From Stygiobacter sp. (GTDB lineage: Bacteria; Pseudomonadota; Alphaproteobacteria; Rhodospirillales; Magnetospirillaceae): a stretch of DNA of 64,000 bases. Each line of letters starts with the position of its first letter. The stretch's first letter is position 1. Of this stretch, positions 1 to 7,387 are shown in pieces. The stretch lies in NCBI GenBank assembly GCA_006218045.1, contig VBWB01000009.1:1-64000 (forward strand), read 5' to 3'. The notes beneath the pieces were generated by a model that was not told the origin of the DNA, did no database searches, and saw nothing but the letters and a program-made list of their open reading frames with translations. A program made the translations under genes and the position numbers.

Positions 1-6
1 GACCCC

Positions 7-306
7 ATGGGAACCACAAAGACCCGTCCTTGGGACGTTACCGAGAGCCTGGACAGCGACGAACGCATCGCCGCCTATCTGGAAGCCGCCCTGGAAGAGG
101 GCGACGCCGCCCTTGTCGCCGCCGCCCTGGGCGACATCGCCCGCGCCCGAGGAATGACCGAAATTGCCCGACAAACCGGCCTGGGCCGGGAAAGTCTGTA
201 CAAGGCGCTGTCGCCAGAGGGCAACCCGGAATTCAGCACGATCTTGAAGGTCGTTCGGGCGCTTGGGCTGAAACTGCATGCTTCAACCGAGCACCACTTG
301 ACTTAG
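7..306 (+). CDS. HigA-family addiction-module antidote protein
   Basis: A 99-residue protein of the short putative antidote type (HigA/XRE-like). It would neutralise a RelE/HigB-type mRNA-cleaving toxin and repress its own operon. Residues 50-90 contain a clear helix-turn-helix (MTEIARQTGLGRESLYKAL), and the C-terminus ends in the usual ILKVVRALGLKL strand-helix. The N-terminal part is acidic, as in antidotes that wrap the toxin. In this family the toxin gene usually lies directly upstream, which here is outside the window, so the partner cannot be confirmed. The gene sits at the left edge of an accessory island with the retron. Confidence 0.82.
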   Translation: MGTTKTRPWDVTESLDSDERIAAYLEAALEEGDAALVAAALGDIARARGMTEIARQTGLGRESLYKALSPEGNPEFSTILKVVRALGLKLHASTEHHLT

Positions 307-705
307 GTTCAAGGCCCGCCATGCGCCCATGCCGGCCTTCCAAATGAATGACTTAAGTGCGGCGCCTAAAAGCCGGCGATAGTCAGGCGAACCGGGGCAG
401 GCATTTTATGCACTGCCACCGTAACCCGTCACCGTAACCCCAAATGCTTGGCTGGGGCCCGGCGGCACAAGCTGTGCTTATCGGAGCAGAAGCTTGACGG
501 AAGAGTCTTGACGCCGCATCGGGAACAACTTGGTCATTGAATGTAGAGACGAACTCCACCCAGCAGTCAAAGATCACCCGGCATTAAGGACACCGACTCA
601 CACCCAAAGCTGTCTTGCCACATATTACTGAAACAGCAGAACCCAAAATGCACGCCGAGGCACCCCCTTGATCACACTACGCCACCAATGGCATCATCGT
701 CGTCG
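307..705. other. Gap of about 400 bp with no recognisable gene
   Basis: The stretch between the antitoxin gene and the retron RNA has no convincing reading frame. Short open frames on either strand lack ribosome sites and family resemblance. It includes a small direct repeat (gtaaccc/gtaacccc near 420-442). The promoter for the retron RNA should lie at its right end, but I cannot point to clear -35 and -10 boxes. Confidence 0.5.
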
Positions 706-878
706 CCTCTTAGGTGGGTGTACTCCCTTTGGTTATCGGGGGACGCTCTATGCCGGGCGTAAGCCAGGCTGAAATTGATTGCGCGAGATTCGGCGCCGAC
801 TTCGGGACTCCGGGCCGGTGCCGGCCTCCGTCTCGGCACCGGCCCGGAGTCCCGAAGTCGGCCGCTTAATGTAAGAGG
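706..878 (+). ncRNA. Retron msr-msd non-coding RNA (predicted)
   Basis: Predicted template and primer RNA of the retron, directly upstream of the effector and reverse transcriptase genes. CCTCTTA at 706-712 (a1) is complementary to TAAGAGG at 872-878 (a2); such end repeats enclose msr-msd in known retrons. The G at 713 follows TTA directly, the same arrangement as the branching guanosine of Ec86. The 3' half (msd) contains a perfect 29-bp inverted repeat, 795-823 against 834-862, with a 10-nt loop. It would give msDNA with one long GC-rich hairpin. At about 173 nt the size is close to that of Ec86. The boundaries and the branch G are inferred from position and pairing only. Confidence 0.75.
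795..862 (+). repeat. Perfect 29-bp inverted repeat, msd stem
   Basis: Arms 795-823 and 834-862 are exact reverse complements (29 of 29) around the loop gcctccgtct. The stem starts gccgacttcggg and is very GC-rich inside an otherwise AT-rich locus. It fits the long DNA hairpin of msDNA. A terminator is unlikely because no T-run follows and translated genes begin 20 bp later. Confidence 0.85.
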
Positions 879-881
879 TAA

Positions 882-1799
882 GTGTTGGATCATCCGCTTC
901 TTCAGAATGAAAAATCGTCACTCAGGAAGCGGGTGATCCAACTACTCAAATCAGGATACAACATCAAAAGTAGCGGAAACATCGTTTTTGTGTGCGGCGG
1001 AAACGATGCCACACACATGCGCCCTCGCTTTTGTGAATACTGCGCAATAAATTATCCGGATATAATGATTTTTTGGCCAGAATATGCAATGGCCGACTAC
1101 TTTTCATCACCAAGTATTATTTCTTTTGATATTTCTGATTTTGAGGAACTCGTGTCAGAGGTTTCCCATAGCATTATATTATTCCCAGAAGCCCCAGGAT
1201 CGTTCGCTGAAACAGGATACTTTTCCGCGCTGAACCACATCGCATTAAAGACAATACTTGTACTAGACTTAAATAGACAAGCATCTGATAGCTTTATTTC
1301 AATGGGTCCGGCAAAAAAAATAGGATCATCATCTCAATTTTCTGGGGTTATGCAGACACCATATGACGCCCCCGCATTTGGCGACATCATCGCACGCTTA
1401 AATAGAGTATCAATGCCGAAGAATAAGAAAATACTTCAGCTTGATAAATTTTCCACACTTAAATCTTATGATAAATTCTGCCTAATTTACGCATGTGTTA
1501 AAATATTAGCAGCAGTAACTCTAGCTGACATTTTATTTGTGTTTAGATCGATTTTTAAATCACACATCTCAGAGCCAAATATAAAACAACTAACATCGAT
1601 TCTAGTTGGAGCAAAATATCTGGTGGAAACCGGCTCCTACGGACACCTCCGTACAAGCGACACCAAAAAACCCCTGGCCGAGATAAGGGAAGGGAAAAAG
1701 GCTGAAGAAGCCGAAATCAAACTAATGCTGGCGAATGCTTACATGGATAGCGACCCCGAGTTTCTGGAAATTATCGAGGAGGCTAAACATGCTTCTTGA
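882..1799 (+). CDS. Retron effector, nucleoside deoxyribosyltransferase-like (RetN type)
   Basis: This 305-residue protein matches the effector of Ec86-type (type II-A) retrons: an NDT-like N-glycosidase domain followed by a helical, probably DNA-binding C-terminal half. Recognisable motifs are FVCGGND at residues 36-42, ILFPEAPGSFAETG at 99-112 and SFISMGP at 137-143, which correspond to FLCGGD, ILFPESPGSFTELG and SFINYGP of the Ec86 effector as I recall it. In this family it assembles with the reverse transcriptase and msDNA and is released to kill infected cells by attacking NAD or nucleotides. The likely start is GTG at 882 (TTG at 885 is possible); the ribosome site overlaps the a2 repeat of the retron RNA. 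Base composition is much more AT-rich than that of the neighbours, which points to recent transfer. Confidence 0.85.
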   Translation: MLDHPLLQNEKSSLRKRVIQLLKSGYNIKSSGNIVFVCGGNDATHMRPRFCEYCAINYPDIMIFWPEYAMADYFSSPSIISFDISDFEELVSEVSHSIILFPEAPGSFAETGYFSALNHIALKTILVLDLNRQASDSFISMGPAKKIGSSSQFSGVMQTPYDAPAFGDIIARLNRVSMPKNKKILQLDKFSTLKSYDKFCLIYACVKILAAVTLADILFVFRSIFKSHISEPNIKQLTSILVGAKYLVETGSYGHLRTSDTKKPLAEIREGKKAEEAEIKLMLANAYMDSDPEFLEIIEEAKHAS

Positions 1800-2700
1800 G
1801 CGCCTTCGAAAACAATCCGGCCTGACAACCGCTCAAATTGAGATGTATGCAGCAACAGCCTCAAAAAGGTATAAAATATACACGATAAAAAAGAAGAACG
1901 GTGGAGACAGAACCATTGAACACCCCAGTCGCGCCTTGAAAAGCCTACAGCGATGGGTAAACAAATCAATAATATCAAAGCTTCCAACACATGTGAGCGC
2001 CACAGCCTATGCAAAAGGATGCTCTATTCGGAAAAATGCACAACATCATCTGGGGTCTATTTTTACACTACACGTAGACTTTAAGTCATTTTTTCCGTCG
2101 TTTAAATCTGATGGGATTTCAGATTTTTTCCGCATAAAATCAAAAGAGCTAGGCATAGAACTGTCTGAAGAAGATGTAAACTTTATAACAAGAATAGTGT
2201 GTAGAAATAACTGCTTAACCATTGGAGCTCCCACGTCCCCATCCATTACAAATGCTATTATGTTTGAGTTCGATGACGTAGTTAACGAATGGTGCAATCA
2301 AAGGCGTCTTGTATATACAAGATACGCAGATGATTTATACATATCAGCATTCGAGCCAGGAATGCTTTCCGACGTCATACCATTCTTGATATCAGCGCTG
2401 GATAAGCAGAGATTCGTTAGACTAAAAATAAATCACGATAAGACAGCTTTCTTATCCAAGAAATACAGAAGAGCAATAACAGGAATTATAATAACAACAG
2501 AAGGAAAGCTGTCAATTGGACTAAAAAGAAAAAAGCTCATAAAATCCATGGTTCTTGATTTCAAATATGGAAGATTGCCTATGGAAGATAAGTCAAGACT
2601 GCATGGACTTATTTCATTTGCCCTTGACATAGAGCCAGCCTTCCATGAAACGCTTATTAGAAAGTATGGGGAAAATACCATCAAGTCCATAAGTACTTAA
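1789..2700 (+). CDS. ret: Retron reverse transcriptase
   Basis: This 303-residue RNA-directed DNA polymerase copies the msd RNA into msDNA. The catalytic motif YADD is at residues 179-182, in the context YTRYADDLYIS. The retron-specific NAxxH motif is NAQHH at 83-87, followed by the first catalytic Asp in VDFKSFFPSF. The retron VTG box appears as AITG at 229-232. The template-grip motif is GAPTSPSITN near 146-155. I chose ATG 1789 rather than an upstream in-frame start because AGGAGG at 1777-1782 lies 6 nt before it. The gene overlaps the effector by 11 bp, so the two are translationally coupled. Its stop codon overlaps that of the convergent integrase remnant. Confidence 0.92.
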   Translation: MLLERLRKQSGLTTAQIEMYAATASKRYKIYTIKKKNGGDRTIEHPSRALKSLQRWVNKSIISKLPTHVSATAYAKGCSIRKNAQHHLGSIFTLHVDFKSFFPSFKSDGISDFFRIKSKELGIELSEEDVNFITRIVCRNNCLTIGAPTSPSITNAIMFEFDDVVNEWCNQRRLVYTRYADDLYISAFEPGMLSDVIPFLISALDKQRFVRLKINHDKTAFLSKKYRRAITGIIITTEGKLSIGLKRKKLIKSMVLDFKYGRLPMEDKSRLHGLISFALDIEPAFHETLIRKYGENTIKSIST

Positions 2701-2870
2701 TACCATCTTAGTTTCCGCGACACCTCCGACACCTTGGCATTCACATACCGCAGCAACACCTGCGCCGTGCGATGCCCAGACTGCTCCGCCAACTCGCCGA
2801 TGGTCAGCCCCTTTTCCGCCATGCGGGAAAGCCCCTCGTGGCGCAGGTCATGGAAATGCAGCCCGGCGGC
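2697..2870 (-). pseudogene. C-terminal remnant of a tyrosine recombinase (integrase)
   Basis: About 57 codons match the catalytic C-terminus of phage-type integrases: HFHDLRHEGLSRMAEKG (box II Arg), SGHRTAQVLL (conserved His) and RYVNAK (nucleophilic Tyr). The N-terminal core-binding domain and the first catalytic Arg are missing. Upstream the frame runs into unrelated proline-rich codons, so this is a truncated, non-functional relic. Its stop codon overlaps the reverse transcriptase stop on the other strand. It suggests that the retron arrived with, or next to, an integrative element. Confidence 0.8.
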
Positions 2871-2982
2871 GGCGGTCACCGTCGGCATCGGCGGGAAGGC
2901 GATCCAACAGGGTATCCAGGGTGGCGGCGGCACGGGTGGTCAGCACCACCTTGCCGGTGATGTTCATCGGCGGCGTTTCCGC

Positions 2983-3663
2983 CTAATCGCGGCATTTCAG
3001 CCGGTAGCCGACGCCGGGTTCGGTGACCAGCAGGACTGGCTGCGCCGGATCGGCTTCCAGCTTCTGGCGGAGCTGGTTGACGTAGACCCGCAGATAGGCG
3101 GTGTCGTCGGTATGGGCCGGCCCCCACACCGCCTTGAGAATCTCCTTATGGGTCAGCACGTGGTCGGGGGAGCGGGCGAAGAACTCCAGCAGTTCCCATT
3201 CCTTCTTGGACAGATGGAGTTCCTCGCCGTCACGCGTCACCACCCGGCGGGCGAGGTCGATCTGCACGCCTCCCGTCTTCACCACCTCGTCGCCCCCCTT
3301 GGCGGCACGGGGCCGCAGCACGGCGCGGACGCGGGCCATCAGTTCGGCGACGCCGAACGGCTTGACCACGTAGTCGTTGGCGCCGCGATCCAGTGCCTCG
3401 ACCTTGTCCAATTCCTGCGCCCGCACCGACAGGATGATGATCGGCACCTCTGAACCCTCGCGCACGGCGCTGATCACCTCCTGGCCGTCGAGGTCGGGCA
3501 GGCCGAGATCGAGAATGATCAGGTCCGGCGCGTGGCTGCGCGCCGCTTCGATGCCCTTGGTGGCGTTCTCGGCCTCGATCACCTCGTACCCGTTGGCCAC
3601 CAGCGAGATGCGCATGAACTTTCGGATCTGCGGCTCGTCATCGATAACCAGGATCCGCGGCAT
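2983..3663 (-). CDS. kdpE: KdpE response regulator
   Basis: An OmpR/PhoB-type response regulator of 226 residues that activates the kdp operon under potassium limitation or osmotic stress. The receiver domain (1-120) has DDE near residues 8-10, the phospho-acceptor Asp52 in ILDLGLPD, and the conserved Lys in VVKPFG. The C-terminal winged helix contains LSKKEWELLEFFARSPDHVLTH and ends in a typical VGYRLK. The start codon overlaps the end of kdpD by one base, so it is the last gene of the operon. Confidence 0.95.
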   Translation of the reverse strand: MPRILVIDDEPQIRKFMRISLVANGYEVIEAENATKGIEAARSHAPDLIILDLGLPDLDGQEVISAVREGSEVPIIILSVRAQELDKVEALDRGANDYVVKPFGVAELMARVRAVLRPRAAKGGDEVVKTGGVQIDLARRVVTRDGEELHLSKKEWELLEFFARSPDHVLTHKEILKAVWGPAHTDDTAYLRVYVNQLRQKLEADPAQPVLLVTEPGVGYRLKCRD

Positions 3664-6362
3664 CAGGTGTTCCCTATGGCTTCGAGGGCAAGGTCGGGCG
3701 GTGGCGGCAGGTGGATGATGATGCAGGTGCCCGCGCCGTGCAGGCCCGGCTCGGCATGGATGGTGCCGCCGTGGGCCTCGACGATGCCCCGGCAGATGGC
3801 CAGCCCCAGCCCGGTGCCGGCGGTCTGGCTGTCCCCTAAATTAACCCGGTAGAACATGTCGAACACCTTCTCGCGGTCCTCCGGCGGGATACCCGGTCCC
3901 TGGTCGGCGACCTCGATAGCGATATGCTTGGCCGTCTTGACCGCCCACACCTTGATCGGCGTTCCAGGTGGCGCGTATTTGCAGGCATTGTCGAGCAGGT
4001 TGAAGAACACCTGCTCCATCAGAACGGCATCAAGGCACAGCAGGGGCATGTTGGGGGAAATATCCACCCGGATGCTGTGCCGCCGTGCCAGCCGTTCCGT
4101 CCGCTTGACGGCGGCGGAGACCACGTCGCCCAGATCGACCCAATCGACCCGGGGCTTCAAGGCCCCCGATCCCAGCTTGGTCATGTCCAGCAAGTTCTGG
4201 ACGAAACGGTTCAGCCGTTCGGCCTCGTCCTGGATGGTCTGGATCAGTTCCTGCCGTCCTTCGGCTTCCAGCTTCTCGTCGTAGCTGCCGAGCGTCGTTG
4301 CGGCCCCCATGATCGACACCAAAGGTGTACGCAGGTCGTGGGACAGCGACGACAGCAGCGCAGCGCGCAACCGCTCGCGCTCGGTGGCGACCCGGGCGGT
4401 CTCGATGTCGGCCACCAGGGTGGTGCGTTCGATGGCCACCGCCGCCTGATCGGCCAGGGTCTCCAGCAGGCGCAACTGCGCTGGCGATGGCATATCGGCA
4501 TCCTCCGTCATCTGCACGCCCAGCACCCCGACCGGTCCGCGTCCGGTCTTGAGCGGCAGGAACAGCCAGTCGGCTGTCGGAAGGGTGGGCGAGCCACGAC
4601 CGGCCAGCTTGCCGTGGGTCCACGCCCATAAGGCGGCGCCGGCCGACTTGTCGTCGATCTCGTCCTCGGGCGGATAACCGGCGGCTATGGCCAACCCCTG
4701 TTCGCCCGACATCAACACCAGCGACTTGCCGTGGATGGTGGTGGCGACGTGGTGGACCACCGCCCACAGCACGTCGTCGAGGGTGGCGGCGGCGGTGATC
4801 TTGCGACCGAATTCATAGAGGTTGGTGGTGCGTCGGGCGCTTTCCCGCGTCGCCTGGACCTGGGTCCGCAGCCGGGCGGCCAGATTGCTGACGATCACCG
4901 CCGCGAGCAGGAAAAACACCACCGTCATGATGTTCTGGATGTCGGTGATGGCGAAGGTGTAGCGCGGCTCGGTAAAGAAGAAATTGAAGGAGAGGAAGCT
5001 CGACACCGACGCCATGATACCGGCCCGCAGACCCGACTTCATGGCGACGATCATCACCGCCAGCAGATAGGTGACCGAGATGTTGGCGATGGGCAGATAG
5101 AGGTCGATCAGCAGGCCCACCCCGGTCGCCGCCGCCGTCGCCGTCAGCGCGACGGCGTAGCCGAGCCATACCCGCCAGCCGGTTTGGGGGGGAGGCAGGG
5201 GCATGGCCGGCTTCGGCTTCGCGTCCTCGTCGCCGCCGACCAGGACCACGGTGAAATCGCCGGCCTTGTCGATCAGGCACTCGGTGACCGACCTCCCCAC
5301 CCGACCGAACCACCCGGCCTTGCGGGCGCGACCGACCACGATCTGGGTGCAGTTGTGCTCGCGGGCATAGCCCAGCACGGTATCGGCCACATCGTCTCCC
5401 TGCAACGTCGCCGATTCGCCGCCCAACTGGATGGCAAGGCGCATGGCCGCATCGATTCGGTCCTTTTCCGCCTCGGTCAGGGCGTGGGCGCGTGCCGTCT
5501 CCACCGTTACCGCCACCCAGGCGGCGCCACGCCGTTCGGCCGAACGCTTGGCAAACCGCACCAACCGGTCGGCGTCCACACCGGCGTCGATGCACACCAG
5601 CACCCGTTCGCGCGCCGGCCACGGGCCGGGGATGGCATGGGCGCGCATGTAATCGACCATCTGGCGATCGACCCGCTCGGCGGCGTGCCGCAGCGCCATC
5701 TCGCGGAGCGCCGTCAGGTTGCCGGGCGAGAAGAAACTGTGGACGGCGCGGCGCGCCTGCTCGGGGACGTAGACCTTGCCTTCCTCCAGCCGCTTGATCA
5801 GGTCCTGCGGTGGCAGATCGATCAATTCGATCTCGTCGGCGGTGGACAGCACGCTGTCGGGCAGGGTCTCGCGCACCCTAACGCCGGAAATCTGCTCGAC
5901 GATGTCGTTGATGGATTCCAGATGCTGAATATTGAGGGTGGAATAGACGTCGATACCGGCGGCCAGTAATTCCTCGACGTCCTGCCAGCGCTTGACGTGG
6001 CGCGATCCGGGGATGTTGGTGTGGGCCAGTTCGTCCACCAGGGCGATCTTGGGCCGGCGCTTGATCAGGCCGTCCAAGTCCATCTCGCGGAAGCTCTTGC
6101 CGCGATAATCGACCATGCGTGGGGCCAGGATATCGACGCCCTTCAACAGCGCCTCGGTTTCCTTGCGTCCATGGGTCTCGACCACGCCGGCGACCACGTC
6201 GATGCCCTCGCGCACTCGCTCGTGGGCCGTCTCCAGCATGGCGTAGGTTTTACCGACGCCGGGGGCGGCGCCGAGGAAGATCTTTAAACGCCCGCGCCCT
6301 TCTCGCTGGGCTTCGGCGAGAAGGGCTTCCGGGGATGGGCGGTCGTCGCGGTCGTCGTTCAT
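3663..6362 (-). CDS. kdpD: KdpD sensor histidine kinase
   Basis: An 899-residue membrane sensor kinase that phosphorylates KdpE. The N-terminal KdpD domain has the Walker A motif GAAPGVGKT at residues 31-39. A universal-stress-like domain follows (about 250-370), then four closely spaced membrane segments (DUF4118, about 395-500) and a GAF-like region. The HisKA box SSLSHDLRTPL (phospho-His near 672) and the ATPase boxes DNACKYAPPGTP and GTGLGLAICRGIVEAHGG come last. Length and domain order match full-length E. coli-type KdpD. It is co-transcribed with kdpE. Confidence 0.96.
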   Translation of the reverse strand: MNDDRDDRPSPEALLAEAQREGRGRLKIFLGAAPGVGKTYAMLETAHERVREGIDVVAGVVETHGRKETEALLKGVDILAPRMVDYRGKSFREMDLDGLIKRRPKIALVDELAHTNIPGSRHVKRWQDVEELLAAGIDVYSTLNIQHLESINDIVEQISGVRVRETLPDSVLSTADEIELIDLPPQDLIKRLEEGKVYVPEQARRAVHSFFSPGNLTALREMALRHAAERVDRQMVDYMRAHAIPGPWPARERVLVCIDAGVDADRLVRFAKRSAERRGAAWVAVTVETARAHALTEAEKDRIDAAMRLAIQLGGESATLQGDDVADTVLGYAREHNCTQIVVGRARKAGWFGRVGRSVTECLIDKAGDFTVVLVGGDEDAKPKPAMPLPPPQTGWRVWLGYAVALTATAAATGVGLLIDLYLPIANISVTYLLAVMIVAMKSGLRAGIMASVSSFLSFNFFFTEPRYTFAITDIQNIMTVVFFLLAAVIVSNLAARLRTQVQATRESARRTTNLYEFGRKITAAATLDDVLWAVVHHVATTIHGKSLVLMSGEQGLAIAAGYPPEDEIDDKSAGAALWAWTHGKLAGRGSPTLPTADWLFLPLKTGRGPVGVLGVQMTEDADMPSPAQLRLLETLADQAAVAIERTTLVADIETARVATERERLRAALLSSLSHDLRTPLVSIMGAATTLGSYDEKLEAEGRQELIQTIQDEAERLNRFVQNLLDMTKLGSGALKPRVDWVDLGDVVSAAVKRTERLARRHSIRVDISPNMPLLCLDAVLMEQVFFNLLDNACKYAPPGTPIKVWAVKTAKHIAIEVADQGPGIPPEDREKVFDMFYRVNLGDSQTAGTGLGLAICRGIVEAHGGTIHAEPGLHGAGTCIIIHLPPPPDLALEAIGNT

Positions 6363-6372
6363 GGCATCCAGT

Positions 6373-6714
6373 TCACTTCAAAGGCCAGCGTTCGTCCAGC
6401 GCCATATTAAGGCCCGGAATGTCCACACGCTGTCGACCGATCACCTGTCCTTCGCGGTTTATCGTGTATTCCTCCATCAGGCGGCGGACCTCCGGGACGG
6501 GAACGTGGCGACTTGCGGCGACGCTCTTCACCTGCATCGAGGCGTATCCCATATCGGACGAGTGCTCGGCCACGTTCGGACGAAGATGGAAATAACGCAG
6601 ATCGACGGGCTGGCGATCCGGTTCCTGCCGATCCGCCACCGCGACGACCAGGGCGATGGATGCCAGGACGGCAAGGACGACGATCAGCGCGGACCAAATG
6701 GTTTCACGAGGCAT
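6373..6714 (-). CDS. Short KdpC-like membrane protein
   Basis: This 113-residue protein lies between kdpC and kdpD. It has one N-terminal membrane segment (SALIVVLAVLASIALVVAVA). Its C-terminus (VKSVAASRHVPVPEVRRLMEEYT, then LNMALDERWPLK) clearly resembles the end of the KdpC encoded just upstream ([23 protein letters not shown], then [13 protein letters not shown]). The central half of KdpC, including the GSELIGQQF and YFWGRPSA region, is absent. It therefore looks like a duplicated and internally shortened kdpC that is kept in frame with its own ribosome site (GGGAG). The function is unknown; it might modulate the Kdp pump or KdpD. Confidence 0.75.
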   Translation of the reverse strand: MPRETIWSALIVVLAVLASIALVVAVADRQEPDRQPVDLRYFHLRPNVAEHSSDMGYASMQVKSVAASRHVPVPEVRRLMEEYTINREGQVIGRQRVDIPGLNMALDERWPLK

Positions 6715-6755
6715 CGGAACCACTCCCTGGGCGAGAGCCGTTTCCGGCCTCGGCC

Positions 6756-7373
6756 TCACTTGTTCGGCGGCCACTTCTCGTCGAGGGCCAGGTTGAGCTT
6801 CAGCACGTTGACGCGGGGCTCGCCCAAAATGCCCAGCGACCGTCCCTCGGTGTGCTCCGCCACCAGTTTGTGCATGTCGTCGAACGGCACATGACGAACG
6901 GCGGCGACGCGCTTGACCTGCCACTGAGCGGCGGCGGGAGTGATGTGCGGATCGAGGCCACTGCCCGAGGCGGTGACCAGATCGGCCGGCACCGGTCCCT
7001 TCTGGTCCGGATGGGCTGCCCTCAATGCGTCGATATTGGCGGCGGCGCCGTCAATCAGGGCTTTCGAGGTGGGGCCGTAATTGCTGCCGCTGGAATTGGC
7101 GGCGTTGTAGGGCACAGACGTGGTCTTGGTCGGATCAACCGGATCGGCGCCGCTGGTGGCCGACGGGCGGCCCCAGAAATAGCCGGGGTCGGTGAATTGC
7201 TGGCCGATCAGTTCAGAGCCGATCACCTTGCCGCCCTTCTCGATCAGGCTGCCGCCCGCCTGGAACGCAAACACGGATTGGGCGATGCCGGTGACGGCGA
7301 GGGGATAAGCGATTCCGGTGACGACGGTCATGACGACGATCATCGACAGGGCGGGACGAAGTTCCTTCAACAT
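6756..7373 (-). CDS. kdpC: KdpC, potassium-transporting ATPase subunit C
   Basis: A 205-residue single-span subunit that stabilises the KdpFABC complex. It begins [21 protein letters not shown], with one N-terminal membrane helix. Family signatures are [22 protein letters not shown] and the C-terminal [13 protein letters not shown] at 7373 was chosen because it opens the conserved N-terminus; longer in-frame extensions run into kdpB. It lies 14 bp downstream of kdpB. Confidence 0.95.
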   Translation of the reverse strand: MLKELRPALSMIVVMTVVTGIAYPLAVTGIAQSVFAFQAGGSLIEKGGKVIGSELIGQQFTDPGYFWGRPSATSGADPVDPTKTTSVPYNAANSSGSNYGPTSKALIDGAAANIDALRAAHPDQKGPVPADLVTASGSGLDPHITPAAAQWQVKRVAAVRHVPFDDMHKLVAEHTEGRSLGILGEPRVNVLKLNLALDEKWPPNK

Positions 7374-7387
7374 GGTTCTGCCTCCGA

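Noticed and set aside
383-577. 64-residue minus-strand frame between the antitoxin and the retron RNA
   Set aside because: No ribosome site and no recognisable family. It lies in a region that otherwise looks non-coding.
795-862. The 29-bp inverted repeat as an intrinsic terminator
   Set aside because: No T-run follows, and the effector start is 20 bp downstream. The a1/a2 repeats and the adjacent RT make an msd stem the better reading.
2871-2966. A 39-codon minus-strand frame (MNITGKVVLTTRAAATL...) between kdpE and the integrase relic
   Set aside because: No ribosome site and no family resemblance; it is probably scrambled sequence at the deletion junction.
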